Positions 1 to 5,097 of a stretch of DNA of 6,436 nucleotides are shown in pieces. This DNA is from Bacteroidia bacterium (lineage in GTDB: Bacteria; Bacteroidota; Bacteroidia; AKYH767-A; OLB10). The notes under the pieces were generated by a model. The model made no database searches. It saw only the letters and a program-made list of their open reading frames with translations, and had not been told where the DNA came from. Position 1 is the stretch's first letter, and each line of letters begins with the position of its first letter. The translations under genes and the position numbers were made by a program. The stretch covers positions 1 through 6,436 of the forward strand of contig JANWID010000082.1 in assembly GCA_025450095.1 (NCBI GenBank). The letters run 5' to 3'.

Positions 1-125
1 AAATCCATTTTTTATAACCCCGGACTTCAGTCCGGGGTGCAAGAATCCGCAACAAGATCTCCCGCACCGGGATGCTTAAAGAACCACATAACATAAGGCG
101 GGAGGCAAAACGAAATATCGAAAGA
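1..125 (+). repeat. Composite palindromic repeat, copy 1 (forward)
   Basis: Palindrome A lies at 18-37 (arms CCCCGGACT and AGTCCGGGG around TC). After 21 nt comes hairpin B at 59-104, with 7-bp arms CTCCCGC (59-65) and GCGGGAG (98-104). A tail of the form AAAACGAAATATC follows. The AT-rich head (1-17) matches the head of copy 3 (464-480) with one mismatch, so the element probably extends upstream of A and may begin outside the window. This copy is more diverged than copies 3-5 inside the B loop, yet B has the same 46-nt length. The geometry is seen directly. Calling it a REP-like mobile element is inference. Confidence 0.8.
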
Positions 126-297
126 ACTTAACGAAATGTTGATGCCCTTCAAATGTCCCAATATTGAAAAACACCAAACATAAAATGAAAATTGAATAAG
201 GTGATATATAATAGTCCTCTCTTCAATAATTAATAAGTGTTAAGTGTTATTCAATTCATTTATATAAGCATGAACTCTGTATCGAATCCTTTTTACA
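105..297. other. Intergenic AT-rich spacer, no gene seen
   Basis: Apart from the tail of repeat copy 1 and the 34-bp repeat at 222-255, this stretch has no supported coding sequence, RNA gene or terminator. It is AT-rich and separates the tail-to-tail copies 1 and 2. Confidence 0.6.
222..255 (+). repeat. 34-bp direct repeat, left copy
   Basis: This stretch matches 912-945 at 32 of 34 positions. It contains AGTGTTAAGTGTTA, a 7-bp tandem, and ends in TTATTCAAT, whose inverse ATTGAATAA sits upstream at 191-199. Similarity stops abruptly on both sides, so it is a discrete element rather than part of a larger duplication. Function unknown. Confidence 0.75.
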
Positions 298-400
298 TTT
301 CGTTTTTTCTCCCGCTTTATATTTTGTGATATTTTGGTAATCCTCATGCGGGAGACTGTATCAGGAACGCATTAACCCCGGACTGAAGTCCGGGGTTAAT
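298..400 (-). repeat. Composite palindromic repeat, copy 2 (reverse)
   Basis: This is the same A-spacer-B unit on the opposite strand. B is at 309-354 (CTCCCGC 309-315, GCGGGAG 348-354, again 46 nt overall), then a 21-nt gap, then A at 376-395 with the central dinucleotide read as GA. The tail appears in reverse at 298-308 as a CGTTTTTT-type sequence. Around A the dyad extends to 14-bp arms (371-384 and 387-400), longer than in the other copies. It is tail-to-tail with copy 1 and head-to-head with copy 3. Confidence 0.8.
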
Positions 401-463
401 GATCCATTAAGGATTGCAAAGCGTACAAAGGTTTTATTATGATAATATGATCCCGATGGGATT

Positions 464-612
464 ATATCCATTTTTTATAACTCCGGACTTCAGTCCGGGG
501 TACAAAGCACTCGCGACAATATCTCCCGCATCAGAATTATCAAAGAACTTCAAATCATTATGCGGGAGGTGAAAACGAAGTATCCAACGAACTATATTAA
601 AGTTTCGTTTAA
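464..612 (+). repeat. Composite palindromic repeat, copy 3 (first tandem unit)
   Basis: A lies at 481-500 with one arm mismatch (CTCCGGACT instead of CCCCGGACT). B lies at 523-568 with full 8-bp arms CTCCCGCA and TGCGGGAG. A third, weaker dyad is formed by AAACGAA (573-579) and TTCGTTT (604-610). The head at 464-480 matches the head of copy 1. From 481 on, the sequence repeats with a 132-bp period into copies 4 and 5. Confidence 0.85.
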
Positions 613-744
613 CCCCGGACTTCAGTCCGGGGTACAAAAAACTCGCGACAATGTCTCCCGCACCGGGATGATCAAAGAACTTCGAATCATTATGCGGGAG
701 GTGAAAACGAAGTATCCAACGAACTATACTAAAGTTTCGTTTAA
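613..744 (+). repeat. Composite palindromic repeat, copy 4 (second tandem unit)
   Basis: A lies at 613-632 with perfect arms. B lies at 655-700, and its loop holds an inner dyad, ATGAT (668-672) with ATCAT (686-690). The third dyad is AAACGAA (705-711) with TTCGTTT (736-742). The last 42 nt (703-744) match the same part of copy 3 (571-612) with one difference, T597 versus C729, which points to a recent tandem duplication. Confidence 0.87.
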
Positions 745-880
745 CCCAGGACTTCAGTCCGGGGTACAAAAAACTCGCGACAATGTCTCCCGCACCGGGA
801 TGATCAAAGAACTTCGAAACACCATGCGGGAGGTGAAAACGAAACATCAAGCGAACTAAACGAAAACATCCAACACTGAT
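745..880 (+). repeat. Composite palindromic repeat, copy 5 (third tandem unit)
   Basis: A lies at 745-764 with one arm mismatch (CCCAGG). B lies at 787-832. The stretch from A through the B loop is nearly identical to copy 4 up to about 815, then differs by a few bases (AACACC for AATCATTA-type sequence). The tail at 836-876 resembles the single-copy tail of copy 1 more than the tandem junctions, so this is the natural right end of the array. The right boundary is approximate. Confidence 0.82.
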
Positions 881-911
881 CTGAATAAGAAGCCTTTTAC
901 AAATCCACCTA

Positions 912-945
912 TTCAATAATCAATTAGTGTTAAGTGTTATTCAAT
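912..945 (+). repeat. 34-bp direct repeat, right copy
   Basis: This is the partner of 222-255, exactly 690 bp further on in the same orientation. The two mismatches fall in its first half. Together the pair brackets palindromic copies 2-5. It ends 142 bp before the kinase start, so it could also be a regulatory element for that gene, but nothing in the sequence settles this. Confidence 0.75.
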
Positions 946-1087
946 ATCCCCTTTTAATGTAACCCTTCCCCGGATTTGATGTATAAGTTGCGATAACCTG
1001 TATAATATCAGGTGATTATGTAATTTAACTAATTGATTTACTGCATTTTACGCTAAAATCGGCTGATTAGAAAATTCCCGCTTCGCC
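946..1087 (+). promoter_or_regulatory. Leader and probable promoter region of the kinase operon
   Basis: This AT-rich region lies between the repeats and the kinase start and must carry the promoter if the operon is transcribed from here. A dyad ACCTG-N8-CAGGT occupies 996-1013 with TATAATAT as its centre, a plausible operator. A Bacteroidota-type promoter (TTG, then TAnnTTTG) has only a weak candidate: TTG at 1033-1035 and TAAAATCG at 1054-1061, with four of the six fixed -7 positions matching. No Shine-Dalgarno sequence precedes the ATG at 1088. The region assignment rests on position, and the individual boxes are low confidence. Confidence 0.35.
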
Positions 1088-3427
1088 ATGACTGAAAAAA
1101 TCAAGATACTGCTAATCGATGACGATGAAGTCGATTGTATGTTTTTAAAACGCTCCATTAAATCGTCAGGATTCAATGCTGAGATAATTACCGTCACGAA
1201 TATGGCAGATGGACTGGCTGAATTGAAGAAATCATCATTTCACTGCATTTTCCTCGACTACAATCTTCCTGATACAAACGGGCTCGACTTTTTGAAAAAT
1301 CACCAGGTAGAAATAAATGGTTCTCCTGTGATTGTAATTACATCTCATGGTGATGAAAAACTTGCCGTTGATGCCATGCGATTGGGAGCATGCGATTATA
1401 TTCCCAAAGTACAGGTAACACCGGAAGGAATTTCCCAGAGTATACGATATGCACTGCGTATTAATAAAGCAGAACAACAAAACAACCGGTTCGAAAAAGC
1501 TCTGCAGGAGTCAGAAAAAAAGCTGGACACTGTCATTGCCAAATCACCAATCATTTTGTTTGCTATCAACCGGCATGGTGAATTTACCATGTTCAAAGGC
1601 AAGGGTGTTGAATTATTAAAGATCAACCCGGAAGACATCATCGGAAAAAAGTTTTCTGATACACAGAAATACCTTCCTATCGATATCCGTGATATCAGTT
1701 CAGTTATTGCCGGAAAAGAACTGAGCACCAATCTCGAGATCAATGGTTGTCATTTCGAGGTAACATGTATACCGCAACGGGATGAACAGTTTGAACCGGC
1801 CGGGATGATTGGAATTGCAACGGACGTAACAGAACTGAAGAAAAGTGAAATTGAGCTGAAGAACAATCTAAGCAACGCCAGGGAAACGCAGCAGGTTAAG
1901 GAACAGTTCCTGGCAAATATGAGTCATGAAATCCGGACACCGATTCATGGTATCATGAGTCTGACAAACCTGCTCCTGAAAACACAGATTGATAACGATC
2001 AGCTCACATACCTGAATGCGATTAAGAAATCAGCGGATAACCTGTTGGTGATCATTAATGATATCCTGGATCTTTCAAAGGTAGAAGCACAGAAGATGAC
2101 TTTTGAAAGCACTATATTCAGTGCTGCTGAAATTGTTGAAACATCGTTTGAGCTTTTCAAAGCAAAAGCAAACGAAAAAAATATCACCATTACGAAAACT
2201 GTTGATGATTGCATACCAGAATATATCAAAGGTGATCCGACACGATTAAGTCAGATCCTGAATAACCTGGTGAATAATGCAATTAAATTCACAACTACCG
2301 GTGGTGTGCAGATCGGAATCCGTTTAGTGGAAAGTAACGAACGGTGCAGCATGATCAGCTTTTCAGTGAAAGATACCGGCATAGGCATTCCGCAAAATAA
2401 ACTGTCGACCATCTTTGATATGTTCACACAGGCGGGCGACGATATCACCCGTAAGTTCGGTGGAACCGGATTGGGATTGAGCATTGCCAAAAAACTTGTG
2501 GATCTCCAGGGTGGAATAATCAAGGTTGACAGTATACTTGACAAGGGAACTACGTTCACATTCAGCATGCCTTTCGATCACCCCGATCCGGCAGAATTGG
2601 AAGCACATCATGCGGTTTCGGAAGAGCCTGAAAGCCGCATCGACAGCGATCTGAAAATACTGGTGGTGGAAGATAATGATATCAACCGTCTGGTGATAAA
2701 TAAAATCATGAAAGACTGGGGTGTGAAACCTGACAATGCAGTTAATGGTCGTGATGCCCTGGAAAAAATCCGGAACAATACATATGATATAATCCTCATG
2801 GATATTGAGATGCCCGAAATGAACGGCTATCAGTGTATCCGTGAAATACGCCTCGCATTGCCGCAACCGAAATGTAATGTTCCGGTAATGGCCATGACCG
2901 CGCATGCCAATAAAAAAGAACGTGACAAATGTATTGGGCTTGGTATGGATGATTATATATCCAAACCATTCGATCCATTTGATCTGAAACAGAAAATTGT
3001 TGCGTTAAGTAAAAAAACCATGGGCGGTACCTGTGAGATACCACAACAGGAAACAGAGCCAGTAAAAACATCGAAGCTTACCAATCTTGATTACCTGAGG
3101 GAATTGAGCGAGAATAACGAATCCTTCTTCAAGGATTTCATCAACCTCTTCCTTACCAACACTCCTGAAACGCTCAATGATCTGAATACAAATCTTGAAA
3201 AGCAGAACTGGGAAGGTGTACGCCAGGCGGCACATAAAGTAAAGCCTTCACTCAATTATCTCGGCCTTAAAGATGCGCAAAAAGTAGCTGCTACAATTGA
3301 AGAATACGCCGTAGCCAAATCGAATCTCGAAGCAATACCGAAACTTGTTACTGAGCTGAACAACATCTGCAAGACTGCATTCATTGAACTTGAACACGAA
3401 TTAAAATCCACTCCCCTTACTTCATAA
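1088..3427 (+). CDS. Soluble hybrid histidine kinase, REC-PAS-HisKA-HATPase-REC-HPt
   Basis: This cytoplasmic sensor kinase (779 aa) has no signal peptide or membrane span. Domains in order: an N-terminal receiver (about 5-125) with acidic pocket D11-D13, phosphoacceptor D57, T85 and K107; a PAS-like domain (about 142-252) ending in the usual DVTELK linker; HisKA with H280 in NMSHEIRTPIHGIM; HATPase_c with the N box NNLVNNAIKF (N393, N397), G1 DTGIGIP (429-435) and G2 GGTGLGLSI (458-466); a second receiver (about 522-640) with D572, T604 and K626; and an HPt domain with H716 in AAHKVKPSLNYLG. All catalytic residues are intact, so the internal relay H280 to D572 to H716 should work. The N-terminal receiver suggests that another kinase or HPt feeds into it, or that it is a binding module. 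The start gives a normal receiver N-terminus (KILLIDDD). It ends in tandem TAA stops, 12 bp before its probable output regulator. Confidence 0.95.
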   Translation: MTEKIKILLIDDDEVDCMFLKRSIKSSGFNAEIITVTNMADGLAELKKSSFHCIFLDYNLPDTNGLDFLKNHQVEINGSPVIVITSHGDEKLAVDAMRLGACDYIPKVQVTPEGISQSIRYALRINKAEQQNNRFEKALQESEKKLDTVIAKSPIILFAINRHGEFTMFKGKGVELLKINPEDIIGKKFSDTQKYLPIDIRDISSVIAGKELSTNLEINGCHFEVTCIPQRDEQFEPAGMIGIATDVTELKKSEIELKNNLSNARETQQVKEQFLANMSHEIRTPIHGIMSLTNLLLKTQIDNDQLTYLNAIKKSADNLLVIINDILDLSKVEAQKMTFESTIFSAAEIVETSFELFKAKANEKNITITKTVDDCIPEYIKGDPTRLSQILNNLVNNAIKFTTTGGVQIGIRLVESNERCSMISFSVKDTGIGIPQNKLSTIFDMFTQAGDDITRKFGGTGLGLSIAKKLVDLQGGIIKVDSILDKGTTFTFSMPFDHPDPAELEAHHAVSEEPESRIDSDLKILVVEDNDINRLVINKIMKDWGVKPDNAVNGRDALEKIRNNTYDIILMDIEMPEMNGYQCIREIRLALPQPKCNVPVMAMTAHANKKERDKCIGLGMDDYISKPFDPFDLKQKIVALSKKTMGGTCEIPQQETEPVKTSKLTNLDYLRELSENNESFFKDFINLFLTNTPETLNDLNTNLEKQNWEGVRQAAHKVKPSLNYLGLKDAQKVAATIEEYAVAKSNLEAIPKLVTELNNICKTAFIELEHELKSTPLTS

Positions 3428-3439
3428 TAATTCATTAAA

Positions 3440-4606
3440 ATGGCAAAAATATTCATCATTGAAGATGACATGATGGTCGCCACGCTGATAAAGCAGGCAC
3501 TTTCAAAACATGATCACGATCTCACACATTTCACTACTGCGGAAGAGTGCATACAAAATCTTCATCTCAATCCTGATATTGTAACCGTGGATTATAACCT
3601 TCCCGGCATGAATGGAATCGAGCTGATGCGCCGGATCAAAACGTACAATGCGTCAATTCTCGTTGTACTGGTTTCCGGACAGGATACTCTTGAAGTCGTT
3701 GTTGAATCCTATAAAAACGGTGCTTCAGAATACATCATTAAAAATGATAACCTGTTTGTTAACCTGGAGAATGCAATCAGGAATTTAACGATGAACGTAG
3801 TGCTGAAAAAGGAAGTGGAATTCCTGAAGGAACAAGTTATCGATCGTCATAAATACGCCAATATTCTTGGAAACAGTACGCCGGTAATGCGGGTGCTGAA
3901 GCTGATCCAGAAAGTAGAGAAAAGCAATATCATGGTGCTGGTCACTGGACAGAGTGGAACAGGAAAAGAATTAGTGGCGAAGGCACTTCACTACAATTCC
4001 CCCCGTGCCCGCAAGCCGTTCGTAACTGTAAATATGGGTGCAATACCCGAAGATCTGATCGAATCAGAATTATTCGGTCATGAAAAAGGTGCATTTACAG
4101 ATGCGCGGGATAAACGAATCGGAAAATTTGAAGAAGCCAATGACGGAACTATTTTCCTGGATGAGATCGGTGAAATGAATTTGAATCTCCAGACAAAGTT
4201 GCTCCGTGTTTTACAGGAAAAAGAAATTACCCGCATAGGAAGTAATAAGATCATTCGTCTTGATTTTCGAATGATTGCCGCCACCAACCGTAACCTTGCT
4301 AACGAAGTTAAGGAGGGCCGGTTCCGTGAAGATTTATTCTATCGTATCCAGGGTTTCCTGATTCACCTGCCCCCATTGAAGGAACGCGGGGATGATGTTA
4401 TTTTGCTCGCAAAGAATTTTTTATCGGATTTCAGTAAAAACAATAAAACTGAAACACCACAGCTTTCCAAAGAAGCTATGAAATTCATGCTGGAATACGA
4501 ATGGCCCGGAAATATCAGGGAACTAAAGGCCGTAATGGAACGTGCAGCCCTGCTCTGTGAAAATAATACAATCAAAGTTGAAGATTTAATGTTCGTTCAG
4601 GCTTAA
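3440..4606 (+). CDS. Sigma-54-type activator, REC-AAA+, without a DNA-binding domain
   Basis: This response regulator (388 aa) of the NtrC family is probably the acceptor of the upstream HPt. The receiver (about 1-118) has D9-D10, D51 as phosphoacceptor, S79 in the Thr/Ser position and K101. A helical linker (about 119-138) leads into the AAA+ domain (about 142-370): Walker A GQSGTGKE (170-177, Gln where Glu is usual), ESELFGHEKGAFTDA with the sigma-54 contact loop read as GAFTDA (217-222) instead of GAFTGA, Walker B FLDEIGE (239-245), the RFREDLFYRI arginine region (294-303), LPPLKERGDD and WPGNIREL (355-362). The family usually reaches about 450 aa with a Fis-type helix-turn-helix. Here the protein stops about 26 residues after WPGNIREL, and a terminator begins 19 nt past the stop, so the missing domain is not a frameshift. 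HTH-less activators are known, such as H. pylori FlgR and chlamydial CtcC, and act without specific DNA binding. Its target genes are unknown. Confidence 0.93.
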   Translation: MAKIFIIEDDMMVATLIKQALSKHDHDLTHFTTAEECIQNLHLNPDIVTVDYNLPGMNGIELMRRIKTYNASILVVLVSGQDTLEVVVESYKNGASEYIIKNDNLFVNLENAIRNLTMNVVLKKEVEFLKEQVIDRHKYANILGNSTPVMRVLKLIQKVEKSNIMVLVTGQSGTGKELVAKALHYNSPRARKPFVTVNMGAIPEDLIESELFGHEKGAFTDARDKRIGKFEEANDGTIFLDEIGEMNLNLQTKLLRVLQEKEITRIGSNKIIRLDFRMIAATNRNLANEVKEGRFREDLFYRIQGFLIHLPPLKERGDDVILLAKNFLSDFSKNNKTETPQLSKEAMKFMLEYEWPGNIRELKAVMERAALLCENNTIKVEDLMFVQA

Positions 4607-4625
4607 GACTTCAGAGACACTATAT

Positions 4626-4657
4626 AAAAAACCTGCTTCAATGCAGGTTTTTTTTTT
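4626..4657 (+). terminator. Rho-independent terminator after the kinase-regulator operon
   Basis: The stem AACCTGC/GCAGGTT has a 6-nt loop TTCAAT (4637-4642) and can extend with A-T pairs to 11 bp (4626-4636 with 4643-4653). A run of ten T follows (4648-4657). The mirrored A and T tracts would allow weak bidirectional function. It ends transcription 19 nt past the regulator stop and separates the two transcription units. Confidence 0.9.
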
Positions 4658-4700
4658 GCAAGCCGGTTAACCTTTCAAAATCGATGCATTTCAGACGAAA

Positions 4701-4716
4701 TCTTACATATGTAAGA
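4701..4716. promoter_or_regulatory. Perfect 16-bp palindrome, candidate operator
   Basis: TCTTACATATGTAAGA is self-complementary over all 16 positions and lies 87 bp before the membrane-protein start. A gapless perfect dyad of this length between a terminator and a start codon is typical of a homodimeric regulator site. No matching regulator is encoded in the window. Confidence 0.4.
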
Positions 4717-4722
4717 ACACAA

Positions 4723-4751
4723 TTCCAGCGCCGGAACTCATACGAAAGTAT
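4723..4751. promoter_or_regulatory. Two further small dyads in the leader
   Basis: TTCC-AGCGCC-GGAA (4723-4736) is a 14-bp dyad with one mismatched pair. ATAC-GAAA-GTAT (4740-4751) is a short hairpin with a GNRA tetraloop. With the 16-bp palindrome just upstream they form a cluster. They could be leader RNA structure or operator half-sites, and either stem alone is too weak to be decisive. Confidence 0.25.
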
Positions 4752-4803
4752 TTAGTTTAAAATATTAAGACAGATACCAGATAAAGCATATCAGACTAGA
4801 CCT

Positions 4804-5097
4804 ATGGAACCCGGAAAACCCAGGAAAATTAAGACGGCGCTAAGACAACGACTTTCTTACAGGCTCATCCTTGCGACCGGTCTTTCGGTGGCACTGATCA
4901 CTGCCGTACTGATTATTTATTTCCAATTCTTCCGGAACGAAGTAACTAACGCCAAAAGCATACCTGTTCTTACAAACGGTACAATGCCAGTAGACATGGT
5001 AGTGACTCAAAATATTGTCGTCAACTCCGACACTCTTTCAAATAACGGGAGCCGTTACAGAATTGCAAAACCTTTGAAAAATACACCTGCCCGATGA
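4804..5097 (+). CDS. Small single-pass membrane protein of unknown function
   Basis: I do not recognise this 97-aa protein. It has a strongly basic N-terminus (residues 1-20, with many Lys and Arg), one hydrophobic span at about 21-43, and a polar tail of about 54 residues. The positive-inside rule puts the N-terminus in the cytoplasm and the tail in the periplasm. The tail is rich in Val, Asn, Thr and Ser and shows no catalytic motif. There is no signal-peptidase site, so the span is more likely an anchor than a cleaved signal. Its TGA stop overlaps the ATG of the next gene by 4 bp (ATGA at 5094-5097), which suggests coupled translation and supports this being a real gene. It may assist or tether the exported protein, but that is inference from adjacency. 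Confidence 0.7.
   Translation: MEPGKPRKIKTALRQRLSYRLILATGLSVALITAVLIIYFQFFRNEVTNAKSIPVLTNGTMPVDMVVTQNIVVNSDTLSNNGSRYRIAKPLKNTPAR

Noticed and set aside
450..462. Small dyad ATCCC-GAT-GGGAT between repeat copies 2 and 3
   Set aside because: Five-base arms with a three-base centre are expected by chance in this much sequence, and it does not recur with the other repeat copies.
560..859. Plus-strand 99-codon open frame with a 44-residue repeat
   Set aside because: It has the same cause. Its ATG lies inside the right arm of hairpin B, its ends follow the array limits, and no ribosome-binding or domain evidence supports it.
481..876. CRISPR array
   Set aside because: The whole 132-bp unit is repeated, with no short repeat alternating with unique spacers. 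Copies also occur in both orientations, and no cas genes are present.
437..916. Minus-strand 159-codon open frame with a 44-residue repeat
   Set aside because: It is a by-product of the 132-bp tandem repeat, whose period is a multiple of three. Its residues (PGLKSGV and similar) translate palindrome A, and it spans several hairpins.
2363..2905. Minus-strand 180-codon open frame inside the kinase gene
   Set aside because: It lies opposite the HATPase and second receiver coding sequence, whose motifs are intact on the plus strand. Its own translation shows no domain.
4607..4660. A frameshifted helix-turn-helix continuation of the sigma-54 activator
   Set aside because: Only 19 nt separate the stop from the terminator stem, too little for a Fis-type domain of roughly 45 residues. 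The shortened protein is the natural gene end.
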